The notes under the pieces were generated by a model. That model was given only the letters and a program-made list of their open reading frames with translations, was not told the origin of the DNA and searched no databases. DNA of 64,000 nucleotides from Corynebacterium coyleae (GTDB taxonomy: Bacteria > Actinomycetota > Actinomycetes > Mycobacteriales > Mycobacteriaceae), in assembly GCF_030408635.1 (NCBI RefSeq), contig NZ_CP047198.1:2418001-2482000 (forward strand), given 5' to 3'. Shown here in pieces: positions 36,126 to 46,600 of this stretch. How positions within the stretch are numbered: the first letter of the stretch is position 1; every line of letters starts with the position of its first letter. A program made the translations under genes and the position numbers.

Positions 36126-36350
36126 TCAAAATCGCCCCAGCTCGTCAGCTCTATGCACGACGGGTTCAAGGTCGTACCCGAGCACGGCAAGAACGTCGAT
36201 CACCTTGCCAATCTCGGCCGTCGGCTTACCGTGCTCCAGCTCCCGAAGGAACCGGTCCGACACGTCGGCAAGCTCGGCGACCTCCAGTTGGGTCAGCCTC
36301 CGCTCCTTACGCTGGGCGCGCACAAAGCTGCCGAGTGCCTCTATGTCCAC
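36126..36350 (-). CDS. HipB-like XRE antitoxin/regulator (copy 2)
   Basis: A 74-aa protein almost identical to copy 1 (31662-31877), with the same LTQLEVAELADVSDRFLREL helix-turn-helix. GTG 36350 with GAGGAGA upstream. The promoter regions of both copies share GGAGCGTTCGCACCGAA-type sequence (36388-36404 here, 31914-31930 at copy 1), probably part of a common operator. No HipA partner. Confidence 0.85.
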   Translation of the reverse strand: MDIEALGSFVRAQRKERRLTQLEVAELADVSDRFLRELEHGKPTAEIGKVIDVLAVLGYDLEPVVHRADELGRF

Positions 36351-36573
36351 GTGTCACGTCTCCTCGCTGACCGTATGCTGTTACGGAACGTTCGCACCGA
36401 ATCTGTTCCTATAGGCCGTCAGGTTAGCGCAAAACAGCGCATTTCGGTGTGTTCGCTCCGACTTGGAGGCAAGCGCCCTCAATTTCAGATCGGCACGTTC
36501 GTTTCGCCGAGGGCAAGCTCGCAGGGTGGCCTCGGCCGCATACACGCAGCGATCTGCCTATCTACGCACCGGC

Positions 36574-36960
36574 TTAGCCCAGCGGCGCGTAGCCAAAGTC
36601 ACCGCGCTGCACCTGACTGCGGGCATTCGGGTCGAAGGTTGCGCACAGGGCTGCCGCCACGTAGCGCACACCGCCTGCCGGCGAAGAGGAGCCGACGCGC
36701 TCGGCGCAGTTCTCCAGGGCTGGCAGGCCGATACTCTCCCCGGGCGAAGTCATGGAGAAGAAGGACGCGGCCATCATGGTGTTGCCATCGGCGCGCACGT
36801 ATTCCGAAGAGCCCTTAATAGCTTGCCAAGCAATCGCCCCGACGGGATCGGTGCGGAACTGGTCCCGCTCAGTAGGGGTCAGCTCGGCGTTAGCAGCAGG
36901 CGCGGACAGTGTTGTGATGAGTAGTGCTGCTGTTGCAGCAAGGAGAGGAAGCTTTTTCAT
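36574..36960 (-). CDS. Small secreted protein
   Basis: A 128-aa protein with a clear Sec signal peptide (KKLPLLAATAALLITTLSAP, cleavage near ANA-E). The mature part has two Cys (LENCAERV, ALCATFD) and no C-terminal membrane helix, unlike the anchored two-Cys proteins elsewhere in the window. ATG 36960. Function unknown; exported. Confidence 0.75.
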   Translation of the reverse strand: MKKLPLLAATAALLITTLSAPAANAELTPTERDQFRTDPVGAIAWQAIKGSSEYVRADGNTMMAASFFSMTSPGESIGLPALENCAERVGSSSPAGGVRYVAAALCATFDPNARSQVQRGDFGYAPLG

Positions 36961-37063
36961 AGGAACACTCTATCTCCCGCGCCACAGTTCTTCTTGGCAT
37001 TGCCGACCCCGGCTTAACTGATGGCGCTGCGCAACTGTCGAATCTCGGCAGGCCCCACACGGC

Positions 37064-37083
37064 GCAATGCGGAGTCCGCAAGG
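37064..37083. repeat. Dispersed palindromic repeat, partial copy 4
   Basis: GCAATGCGGAGTCCGCAAGG; the GTTGGT half seen in the other copies is missing. A HipB-like fragment starts immediately next to it. Confidence 0.65.
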
Positions 37084-37126
37084 GTTGACCCATCGGCGAC
37101 CTCCGTCACCTCAATCTGAGTCAGGA
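37084..37126 (-). pseudogene. HipB-like fragment
   Basis: The minus strand encodes LTQIEVTEVADGS, matching LTQLEVAELADVS in the helix-turn-helix of the intact HipB-like proteins. It is bounded by the palindromic repeat on one side and a truncated DUF4357 gene on the other. Too short to function. Confidence 0.5.
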
Positions 37127-37127
37127 T

Positions 37128-37663
37128 TACGCTCAACCCAAGCGGAGCTGGACGAGTTTATCGAAAACACCAACCTCATCATCAGCGCTCTGGGCATTTC
37201 CGCGTTCCAGCCGAAGGCAACTTCGTCGAAGGCTCGCACCTCGACCAACACGGCTGCAGCCCCGACGCACCCGAGCGACGACGAAGAACCGGTCTTCGAA
37301 CTCACCGTTCTCAGCCAAGGTGTTCAGGGCTTAGGCCAGCGCACCGCTTCCGGTTTCCTCGTCCTGGAGGGATCCACGTTGCGCCCAGAGCTGCGTCCCA
37401 GCGCCCCGCGAGGGGTCCACGCCACCCGGGAACGCTACGCGGACCAGATCCAAGACAACACGCTGACCTCAGACTTGGAGTTCACCAGCCCGTCCGCCGC
37501 AGCGGCGTTTCTGGTGGGCGGTGCAGCAAATGGCAGAACGATGTGGCACCTGCAGGAAGAACCAACTACCACGTTGGCGGCTTGGGAAGACCGCGAGGGC
37601 GACGAAGCCGACCAGCAGGCAGCGCCAATCGGCCCGCTCACACCACCGACCGAAACACACTAA
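37128..37663 (+). pseudogene. 3' part of a DUF4357 (GIY-YIG-type) gene
   Basis: The frame encodes a C-terminal DUF4357-like part: ELDEFIENTNLIISALGI, a Thr/Ala-rich linker, then FLVLEGSTLRPELRPSAP and SPSAAAAFLVGGAANGRTMW. In intact relatives this follows an N-terminal nuclease domain, often GIY-YIG, which is missing here. Upstream sequence belongs to a HipB fragment and a palindromic repeat, so the gene looks cut off. The boundary near 37128 is approximate. Confidence 0.6.
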
Positions 37664-37666
37664 GCC

Positions 37667-39324
37667 TTAGGACAAATCCCACTCCCGCGCCAGAGTCCCC
37701 ACCAGATATTTCTGACGGTCGGCGATAACTTCAGGTGTCCACACGGGTTCCTTCAGCACTTGCGTGGTGAGGGCGAATACCGCCACTCCCTGATCAGAGG
37801 TGAAGTATTTGTCCTTCTTCACGGCGAAGTCGTAGTTTTGTGCTCGAGAATTGGAACGGCGGTTAAGCAGCAGCAAGTTGCCTAGGCGGTGCGTCCACTG
37901 CTCCGCGTCCTCCTCGGAGAAGTCCTCGCGCCCATTGACTCTCCTGCGGAGGGGTCTGGGGGAGTACATGCTCGACAGTGATGATGCGGTGGTCGTATGA
38001 CGCGCCTGGGTCCTGGGCGAGAACCGAATCGAGTCGCAGCAAAACATACTTGCGCACGCGGGTTGCCAGGTAAAGCTCACCGTCGATGCGGTCGAGCGTC
38101 TCTCTTCGCTCGGCATCGGAGAGCTCGAATGCGTCCGCTTGGAGGCCGTCACCCTCGACGAGCTGTTTCAGCAGCTCCATGTAGCGCTGCTGGCGTGGAG
38201 TGGCATAGACTCGCCGCAGCAGCATACTTGCCGCCAATCGTTCGAGTTTGGACATGAATTGCACCAGGAATTCGACGTCTTCCCCGTGTTCTTTGAGTGC
38301 CCACAAGGCTGGCGGGCGCCAGTCGTCGTTATCAAGCTGGTCCAGCCGTTTCAGCCAGTTGTTCAATTCCTCCCAACGTGGATCATCACCGTGAAAATCC
38401 TGGGCAAGCATTCGGATGTCTGCCTTCGCGTACGGCTCGAGCACCTCGCGGATGAAGCCTTTCCCATTGTCGGGCAAGTATGCATTGAGCACCTGGTCGG
38501 GAAACTCCTGTAACAAACCCTTCACAGCACGAGTACGAGACTTTATCGCGCGGATGTACAAGAACAGGTCGCCGAACTGCTTGCGCCCGAGTTCCTCCTC
38601 GAGGTTCTCCCACACCTCAGCGTGCTGTTGTTTTTCATATTCCGCGATTGAGCCAATCACCTGGGATTTGAAGATGTCCTGAGGAGACAACGGAAGCCCT
38701 CGCGCATTCATCACTGAGAAGATCCGGTACGCGCTATTCAGGTCCGGGGTGGACACCGTCACCAGGTATGCGCGAGCGGCAATGAGCTTGAACAGCTGGG
38801 TCAACTGTTCCTGGTCCCACTCGACAAGTGCCTCGTGTAAAGCCTTTGCGTTGTTGCGGATTCTCTTCTGAGAATCGGTCCCTACAGCGTTGTCGCTGAG
38901 CCCGATAAGCGCCTGGGTTGCACCGGGCGTTTGCACATAGGTGCGGAAGAAATGTGTGTCACGCGGTCGGATGTTCAAACGTGGCTTGGCAGGCACGTTG
39001 TCCCATTCCAACGCCTCGCTCTCGATGAGTTTGTGGATCGACTGCTGCAAGCTTTCTTTGTCCACGAGATCCCGCAATAACGCCAGAAGGATCGTCAACG
39101 TAGTCAGTCGTTGCTGACCGTCGATGACCTCAGAGCGCGGACTGCCAGGGGCTTTGACTAACACGATCGATCCGAGGAAATACGGCTCATCTGTGTCACG
39201 CTCCAACGCACCGGACAGATCGGACAACAGTTGGAGGGCTTCCTCGGCTCCCCATGCGTACGGGCGCTGGTACTCCGGAATCTCGAATTCGTAATCGCCG
39301 GTCAAGTCCCGTGTAGTGGTGTAG
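37667..39324 (-). pseudogene. DUF262/DUF1524 nuclease-type protein, disrupted
   Basis: The N-terminal DUF262 (ParB/Srx-like) part is intact from DYEFEIPEYQRPYAWG through SEVIDGQQRLTTLTILLALL. The C-terminal DUF1524 HNH part starts TVEHVLPQTPP, then a frameshift near 37925-37945 moves the rest (REDFSEEDAEQW, HRLGNLLLLNRRSN) into another frame. The 5' end abuts an IS256-family element and lacks a proper start. DUF262-DUF1524 proteins include GmrSD-type modification-dependent nucleases, so this is probably a dead defence gene. Confidence 0.85.
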
Positions 39325-40589
39325 CCGTTTGTGCTTTCGGCTCGGTATGAAGTTCGGGGTTTGGATTATGCGGTTAGCTGGTGGTGGTCGTCATGGTCAC
39401 CTCCAGTTTGGTGCATGAGGTGTTTGGTGTGTTCGAGTGCGGATAGTGACATGTAGCGTTTTTGTTGGATCCAATCGTCGTGCTGTTCGGCAAGCACCGC
39501 GCCAACAGGCCGGATGACCGAGTCGCGGTTCGGGAAGATACTCACGACATCGGTGCGCCGGCGGATCTCCCAGTTTTACCGCTCGGCGGGGTTCTTCGAC
39601 CACACCTTCCTCCAGATACGCCGGAACTTCCAGTAAATCAACTACTTCGCGGGCTTGTCGCCAGGTGGATTGGGCGTCGGGTTGTTGGAAGATTGTCTGG
39701 AACATCGCAGAGACCATCGGCCACTGTGTCTTGGGGACTTTTTCGTAGAGGTTCTTCGCGAAATGAGTCCGGCACCGCTGCCAGGATGCATCGGGCAGCA
39801 CTTCAGATATCGCGTGCTGGATGCCCTCATGAGCGTCACTGGTGATAAGGAAGACACCGCGAAGTCCGCGGGCTTTTAAGTCTTGGAAGAAGCCTTTCCA
39901 CGATGCGTTGGATTCCGCGGTGGCAACATGCATACCGAGCATTTCGCGGTACCCGTCGGCGTTGACCCCAGTGGCAAGCAGTACGGAGCATTTGACTACC
40001 CGGCCACCTTCACGGACTTTGATCGTGAGTGCGTCGCACGACAGGTAGGCATACCCGCCGGGGTCGAGTGGGCGGTTTTTGAAATCTGCGACCATCTCGT
40101 CGAGTTCTTCCGACATGCGTAAGCCTTGCGATTTCGACATGTTGGAAATGCCAAGGGTTGCCACCAGATCGTTCATTCGGCGGGTGGAGACTCCTTTGAG
40201 ATAGCACGTCGCGATCACGGTCGATAGTGCGCGTTCCGCTCGTGAGCGGCGCTCGAGCAGCCAGTCCGGAAAGAACGCGCCGTGGCGCAGCTTTGGTACC
40301 GCCACGTCGATCGTGCCGACACGGGTGTCGAGGTCGCGGTGGCGGTACCCGTTGCGTTGGTTGACCCGCTCGGTGGAAGCAACACCGTACTCAGCGCCGC
40401 ACACGGTGTCGGCCTGGGCGGAGAGGATCTGGTTGATAAACCCTTGCAGCATCTGGCGCATCAGATCCGGCGACGCTTGGGCCAGCAAATCATCCAGATA
40501 GGTTGTCGGGTCGATAGAATGCGGTGCAGCGGTCATCGTCATGTGCCTTTCGGTGAGATGTGGTAGTTGAGTCGAAAGGTTACTGACGG
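39325..40589 (-). mobile_element. IS256-family insertion element, degenerate
   Basis: It contains a broken transposase gene. Imperfect terminal inverted repeats are suggested by CCGTTTGTGCTTTCGGCTC near 39325 and the reverse complement of the sequence ending near 40589 (CCGTCAGTAACCTTTCGACT). I see no matching target-site duplication, so the limits are approximate. It cuts into the DUF262 gene on the left and abuts a truncated IS1249-like gene on the right. Confidence 0.7.
39397..40542 (-). pseudogene. IS256-family transposase, frameshifted
   Basis: The first 300 residues are typical: RNGYRHRDLDTRVGTIDVAV, the first Asp in YLSCDALTIKVREGG and the second in FLITSDAHEGIQ. After VVDLLEV an apparent deletion and frameshift destroys the frame. 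The correct continuation (RRIWRKVWSKNPAER, then [19 protein letters not shown], ending [20 protein letters not shown]) survives in another frame with an in-frame TAA after NPAER. The segment carrying the catalytic Glu is therefore not translated. Confidence 0.85.
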
Positions 40590-41311
40590 TGGCCGCCCAC
40601 TATTTTCAAGGGCCCACCATCAGCAAGGGTTACACCACACTAAGGGACGCAACCTGCCTCGTCCACGCCCAACGCAGAGTACGCCGCTACACCACCTCAC
40701 GACCACGCACTGATGCTGGCCGCACCATCTACCAACTCGCACTGAAACTCACCCGCATCACCACCCTGGACGAGGCTGCACAATGGGGTGCACAACTGCA
40801 AGAGTTTCACACGCTCTACAAGGATTGGCTCAACGAAAAGACACAGGTCAAAGACCCGAAAACAGGCAAAGACACACTCGTGTGGACCCATGTCAACGTG
40901 CGCAAGGCCTACAACAGCCTCAACCACCTGTGGCGCAATGACCTACTGTTTGTCTACCTCAAGCCCCCGAAAGACGTGCTTAAGCCGCATCGGATCAAAT
41001 CCACCACCAACAGCCTTGAAGGCGGCATCAACGCCCAGCTGAAGCTCCTTGCGAGAACTCATCGCGGCAGACGCGGTGAGCACCAACGCAAAATGCTGGA
41101 TTGGTGGCTGTATCTGAAAACGGAACTGCCTGGCGATCCAATACACATCGCCAGACAGTCCAACTGGGGCCAAGACCAACTCGCCAAAGTTACAACCCTG
41201 ACCCGAAACGAGAACCAAGCCGACTATGAAACAGGACGACCAGCCCTCTACGACAACGGTATCGATACCGAGTACACACACTCAATCGGCATCCAAAAAG
41301 GCCACATCTAA
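40589..41311 (+). pseudogene. IS1249-like transposase, 3' part
   Basis: A 240-aa ORF corresponding to the C-terminal part of IS1249/MULE-type transposases: CLVHAQRRVRRYTT, LALKLTRITTLDEAAQWG, THVNVRKAYNSLNHLWRNDL and the conserved STTNSLEGGINAQLKLL. The N-terminal 150 or so residues, including the helix-turn-helix and first catalytic Asp, are missing. The junction coincides with the end of the IS256-family element, so that insertion probably truncated it. Confidence 0.75.
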
Positions 41312-41392
41312 CCCCCGCGACACGCCGATAGCAGACACACTTTTTGAGCCTTAACCCGCCTTAACCCGCACTTCATCATCCATATAAATAAA

Positions 41393-41427
41393 ACTAGCCG
41401 CCTCCCCGTACGGAGAGGTCGGCTAGT
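41393..41427 (-). terminator. Terminator at the end of the ocd/Wadjet gene cluster
   Basis: ACTAGCCG (41393-41400) pairs with CGGCTAGT (41420-41427), with CTCC/GGAG inside. On the minus strand it is followed by TTTTATTTA, so it ends transcripts coming from 41569. Confidence 0.8.
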
Positions 41428-41552
41428 CGTGATGGGATAGAGAATAGTGTTCGTCCCCCTCTTCCACAACCCATTACCCCCGGGCCACCCCTCGCCTAAA
41501 CGTTCCCAACTCTTGGACGCTAGGAATCTAAGAGCCTTTTTCAGCCCCCGAA

Positions 41553-41568
41553 TGTTTCACGTGGAACA
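41553..41568. promoter_or_regulatory. parS-like ParB site 1
   Basis: TGTTTCACGTGGAACA, one mismatch to the bacterial parS consensus TGTTTCACGTGAAACA. It abuts the stop of the cyclodeaminase gene. Confidence 0.8.
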
Positions 41569-42462
41569 TCACGATGCCGCTGCGGCCAGCGCCCGCGCCA
41601 CCGCCAAGTCCTCCCACGGCATGCCGACCGTCTTAAACACGATGCGTCGGCTGGTGTCCAGCGCAACATCGCCACGGACCACGTCGGCCATGGACACGAC
41701 GTCGTCCCACGAGAGTGCGCCTTCCTCGACCGCGATGGCAACGTCGCCGGCCTCGCCCTTGGCGGCGCCGACGTCTTCGACGATCACCTGCGCGCCTGCA
41801 AGGACGTCAGTATCAAGCTCGCGCGTGTCGGTGGTGTGGGCGCCGACGGCGAGGACGATGGCGCCGTCGCGAAGATGCTCGGCGCTCAGGATCGGAGAAG
41901 GGGAGGAGGTTGCGGTGACCACGAGTTCAGCGCCGGCCACCGCCTCGTCGGCAGCGGACGTGCCCGCCTCAGCCCAGGGATAGGCAAAACCGTCCGGGCG
42001 AGTCCGGGAGACGAACGTGCAGGAGACGTCGAGGACGTCCTCGAGCGTGGCGGCGTGGCCAAGGCCCTGGGCGCCGGTGCCGAAGATGACGGCGTTTACG
42101 GGGTCGTCGAGAAGCGAAAGCACCCCAGCGACGGCGACGGCGGGGGTGCGGAGGGTGGTGAGCGCGGCGGCGTCGATAAGCCACTCCGGCGTGAGCGTTT
42201 CGCCGCCCATGAGCAGGTACGAGCCCTGGATCAACGGGACATCCACGGTCGAGCCCGGCGGCTGGATGCCGAGCACCTTCACGCCGACCGCACCGTCGAG
42301 CGCCGACGGAAGCAGGTGCATCTCGCCGTGGGGGAGGCCGACCTTTTGGCGCTGCGAGTCAGTCGCGGGGTCGAAGCCGCTGAGCAGCGCGTCGCGCACG
42401 GCCTGGACCGCGGCGGCGGGGGAGAGGGTGGCCATTGCTTCGTCGTAGTCCACGTAGCGCAT
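41569..42462 (-). CDS. Ornithine cyclodeaminase / mu-crystallin family protein
   Basis: A 297-aa NAD(P)-binding protein starting MRYVDYDEAMATLSPAAAVQ at ATG 42462. Family features: KVGLPHGEMHLLPSA, LTPEWLIDAAALTTLRTPAV and the Rossmann motif VIFGTGAQGLGHAATL. Members include ornithine cyclodeaminase, alanine dehydrogenase and ketimine reductases; the actual substrate is not readable. It starts 19 bp after jetD and may be transcribed with the Wadjet operon, though it is not part of known Wadjet systems. Confidence 0.88.
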   Translation of the reverse strand: MRYVDYDEAMATLSPAAAVQAVRDALLSGFDPATDSQRQKVGLPHGEMHLLPSALDGAVGVKVLGIQPPGSTVDVPLIQGSYLLMGGETLTPEWLIDAAALTTLRTPAVAVAGVLSLLDDPVNAVIFGTGAQGLGHAATLEDVLDVSCTFVSRTRPDGFAYPWAEAGTSAADEAVAGAELVVTATSSPSPILSAEHLRDGAIVLAVGAHTTDTRELDTDVLAGAQVIVEDVGAAKGEAGDVAIAVEEGALSWDDVVSMADVVRGDVALDTSRRIVFKTVGMPWEDLAVARALAAAAS

Positions 42463-42481
42463 GGCGGCCAGTGTAGAGGAG

Positions 42482-43627
42482 TTACACGGCTCCATCTCGG
42501 GATGGCCGATCCCACAACGGAGCTAACTGTGGCAGTGAGAGCGCCCAGTCCAGGGATACACGCTCCTGTTCGAGCCGTTTGTTCCCTGATGCGATCAAGA
42601 ACCGCCGTGCACGTTCCTCCTCCTCGGTGAGGCGGGGGAGCACGCGTGCAGTATCCCCTGGGTCAGCGACTGCGAGGTGGAGGAACCTCTGCACGGTGTC
42701 AATGTCCATCGCTGCGCTGACTACCGAAACGGAGCACCCGTCGGCAGACAAACGGGTACGCACAGTGTTCAGGATGGCGTAGCCGTCCGCGTCCGCATCG
42801 CCCCAGTACACAATCTGCCGCGCTTGACGGACCCACGGCAGCTCGTGGAGCGCGCCGGCGGTGTACCCCGCACCCCAAACCAGCACCACGTTTGAGCCTT
42901 CGGGCGTGTGCGGCAGTGCGAGGAACGTCTCCTTGTTCTCGACGACGAGCACCCTAAGGTCATCCGGGAGCGCAAGCGAGCCAAAGGGAACGGACACATC
43001 GACAAGCCCTGGCGCCGGTGCCAACGAAAAATCCAAGAACCGTACCCTCATCATGCGGTCGCCCTCGGCGAGCCCGAGGTCGTTCACCCCAAGGAGCCGT
43101 TGCAGCAATCTCCGGTGCGTGGCGATCCACTTCGTGTCCAGACCTTCGATAGGCACCGCACGCGGACGCAGGCCGGATTGTGGTTTCACGTGAAACCAAT
43201 GCAATGCGAGGCAAAGTCGGTTGAAATCTTCCGCTGAAAGCGCAATCCACGCTGAATTGGTGCGAGCAGCACGCTCCCGGAACTCCGAACTGTCGGGAAA
43301 CAGCTGAATCAGACGCGCAAACCTTTCGCGAGCCAGGGCAACTTCCCCAGCACGCCCGACCACCTCTGCTACGCGATCCCATCCGGACAACATCAGTCGC
43401 ACCGGCACGTCGTGTTTGCCCAAGCCCGCCCAGGAACGCGTAGCCCACTCCACCTCACCTGCGGGTTCCCATGCTTGCCAGGTGCGGACGAATTCGCGGG
43501 CGCGGGTTTCGTCGTCAAGCACCTGCGCACGAGTCGGGGGTTTCAGAGGAATGGACACCTCGACGGGTTCGTCGAGGAGCAACTGCTCCATATTGAGCTT
43601 GAGAGGTAACTGGTCAGGCAGGCGCAT
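42482..43627 (-). CDS. jetD: Wadjet protein JetD (Toprim nuclease subunit)
   Basis: A 381-aa DUF3322/DUF2220 protein. The C-terminal Toprim-like domain shows VVENKETFLALPHT (catalytic Glu) and QIVYWGDADADGYAILNTVR (DxD acidic cluster). In characterised Wadjet systems JetD cleaves closed circular DNA that the JetABC motor has extruded. ATG 43627 overlaps the jetC stop by 14 bp. A parS-like site lies inside the coding sequence (43182-43197). Confidence 0.93.
   Translation of the reverse strand: MRLPDQLPLKLNMEQLLLDEPVEVSIPLKPPTRAQVLDDETRAREFVRTWQAWEPAGEVEWATRSWAGLGKHDVPVRLMLSGWDRVAEVVGRAGEVALARERFARLIQLFPDSSEFRERAARTNSAWIALSAEDFNRLCLALHWFHVKPQSGLRPRAVPIEGLDTKWIATHRRLLQRLLGVNDLGLAEGDRMMRVRFLDFSLAPAPGLVDVSVPFGSLALPDDLRVLVVENKETFLALPHTPEGSNVVLVWGAGYTAGALHELPWVRQARQIVYWGDADADGYAILNTVRTRLSADGCSVSVVSAAMDIDTVQRFLHLAVADPGDTARVLPRLTEEEERARRFLIASGNKRLEQERVSLDWALSLPQLAPLWDRPSRDGAV
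43182..43197. promoter_or_regulatory. parS-like ParB site 2 (inside jetD)
   Basis: GGTTTCACGTGAAACC, a perfect palindrome with the two outermost bases differing from consensus. In the jetD frame it encodes FHVK. Confidence 0.75.
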
Positions 43628-46600
43628 AGGTTTCAATGAGCTCGAAGGTGGAACGTGCGACGGGATCCTCGGTGTAGTGGACCACGATGGTGCCGTCGAC
43701 GTACGGGGAGAGGGTCTTGATCAGCTTCATCGGCGTAGCCAGCACCATATGGAAGCCAAAGCTTTCAAACACGTCCATCGCAGTGCGGGTGAACACAGGG
43801 TCTGCGCGGTCAAAGGCCTCATCCAGCACCACGGTGGCGTAGCGGGGCACGTCCGCATCCACCCCCGCAAGGCGATAACGCAACGCCGCGGCGAGGCAGA
43901 AAAACACCAGCTTCTGCGCCTGGCCGCCGGACAACGACGCGGAATCCACGTGGGTGTTGTGCACCGTGCCCTCGGCGTCCACCTCGTTGCCCACGAACTT
44001 CACATGCCTGCGGGTGTCCAGCACGACGTTGCGCCAACTGCGGTCGGCACGCTCGGAGGAGCCGAGGCGATCCATGATCTTGGCCAGGCGGTGGTAGCGC
44101 TCGATGGCGGTCTTCTCGTCCGCCTCGCTCAAGCTGCCGGCGGTCGCTTCGCGCAGGTCCTGCAGGAAGTCACGCACGACGCGGTCTCGGTTGTCACGGA
44201 CTTCAATCTGCAGGTAGCGCCCCTCGGTGTACGGGGAGCGGCGCAGCGACGCGTTGATGGGGCCCAGGTTGGTCTCAATGTCGCCCTTCGCGCGCTGCAG
44301 CTCCTTGTAAATCGTGTTCAGGTGCATCACGGACTGGCCGTTGAGCAGGTCCAGGAAGCGGCCGCGGAACTCCGGCAGGCGGTCCGAGCGCAGCATCTCC
44401 AACCTCGCAATAGCCTCGCCCGCAAACTCGGCCGCGGCCTGCAGCTCCGCAGACTCTGCGGACCACCGGGACTTGTAGTTGGACAGAATGTTCACGATGG
44501 CGTTGCTGGATTCCGTGATCGTCTTCGCCGCCTGCTTCGCCTGCGCGTCCAGCTGCGCGGTGACCTTGAAGGCGCTGTCGCTTAAGTTCTCCGGGGTCAG
44601 ACGGCGCGTGGTGGCCGCGAGCATCGCATCCAGCTGCTCCGCCAGCGCCGGGTCCACCTCCACGTGCTCCGACTCGATCCGCTTCAGCCGCGCCTGATCG
44701 TCCTGCAGTGCCCGCGTGGCCACGGCGAGCTCGTCGTGCACGCTGCGCAACTCCTGCTCGGTGGCCTTCAACGTATCGACGGCCTCGCGCCACGCCCGCT
44801 CCAACTCCTTCGCTTCAGGCGAGGAGGTCAGCCGTTCAAGCTCGGCGCGCAGGCTCGCCAACTGCTCCTCGACGCTGATGACGTCCACGCTGGCCCACTC
44901 CATAGCGTCGATAGCCCGAGCCTTCTCCACGTCGCTGGCCAGCGCCTTTTGCTTACGCTCAACCTCTGTTAGGCGGTTGCCCGCCGCCGTTGTCGCGCGT
45001 TTCGCCTCCGCCAGCTCCGCGCGCAGCGCCTCCACCTTGGCATGGTTGGAGGAGCCGAGGCGGTAGTTGCGCCGTTCGCCCAGGCGCTGCCTGTCGTTTT
45101 TCACGTACCGGGCGGAGCCAGTCCTATCGGCCGGGTTGCGCTCCAAGCCGTCGATGGTAGCCGCGCGCTTGTCTTGCCGTTCCAGCTCGTCCACGGTGCG
45201 CACTAAGGCGTAGTCGAAGGTGGTGGCCAGCATGCGCATCAGCCAGGGGCGCATCGGGTGCTCCACCACGCGCACCTTATGAAACAGGCTGAGCGGGTTC
45301 TTCGGTCCGCGCGGCATGTCCACGCCCTCGGGCACGGTGCGGTACTCAAGCCGCATCCCCAAGTGGCGGCCATTGACCCAGCTGCTCACCTCGCGCTCGC
45401 GCTCCGCTGGCACCAAAAGAGTCGCGGCAAAACCGCCGAGCAGGCGCTGGATCACCGGTTCCCACTCGGCTTGCTCCGGTAGCACGTCGATGAGCTCACC
45501 CACGTACGGCAGCTCACGCACCGTCAGCCCGGTATCCGCACACAGCTGTGCGCGCTTCTCCACGTACCGCCGGTCAAGGTTGGAGGTGCGGTTGCCTAAC
45601 GACGCCAACTCCGTCTCCACCGACGTCTCCGCGCCGGCAAGCCTCTCGTGCTCGCTTCGGGCCTTGAACCACGCTTCGCGCAGGCGTTCTCCCTGCTCCG
45701 GCGCGGCCGCCAGCTCCGCCGACGCCTGTGCTTTCAGCTCTGCGAAGCGCTCGGTGTCCAACGCCCCGTCTAACTGCACCAGAGCCGCCAGGTCGCGCAC
45801 TTTCGCCTTGCGCGCAACAAGCTCGTGCTCCTCGCGGGCGATGTTGCGCTCGATCTCGCCCAGGCTCTGCCCGGCAACCTGCTCTCTCTGCACCACGGCG
45901 CGCTGCACCGCCTCCTGTTGCGCTTCCTTGCGGGCCTCGAGGGATTGCGCCTGCACTTCGAGGGCGGCGAGTTGGGCGGAGCTGACGTCGATACGCTCGC
46001 GCAGCTGCTTCGCCTCAATCGCACGTCGCACGTTGGGCAGGGCGGCAGACAACGCGGCATTGTTCTCCTGCGTCGCCTGCGCATCCTTGAGCTTGGTGTC
46101 CAGCCCCGGCAGGGGAGCGAGCGTCTCAATCTGCTGGTGCACGTCTTCGAGCCGCTCGTACGCCTGGCGCAGGTCCTCGTGCGTGGCCACGGCGTCCTCC
46201 GCGACCTGGAACGTGTCCGGTACGTCCAGCATGTAGTTGCGGAACAGCTCGTCCATGCTGGACAGGGACTTCGCGGACTGCGTGCGGTGCAGCAGCATCT
46301 GCGCTTCCTCGCTGCCGATACCCAGCTTGGAGCGGAAGCGGTTGGCAAACACGGAGTACTGGTCCGTGAACGTCACGCCGGCAGTTTTGTATTTCGCCTC
46401 CAACTTGCGCTTATCCAGGGAGTTCTGCAGCAACGGCACGAACCCGTCCACGTCCACCTCGCTGGGAAAAATGCCGTAGAGCGTTTTCACCTGCGCTTCC
46501 TGCTGCTGTCCCGCATTGAGGCGGTAGATTGCGGCGAGCGTGAACGCCTCCTTCCCGGCGCGGTAGGTCAGCGCGACAATGCTGGCTGTCGCTCCGGAGC

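Noticed and set aside
36463-36924. Plus-strand open frame opposite the small secreted protein
   Set aside because: Arg/Cys/Ala-rich shadow of the minus-strand gene, which has a clear signal peptide.
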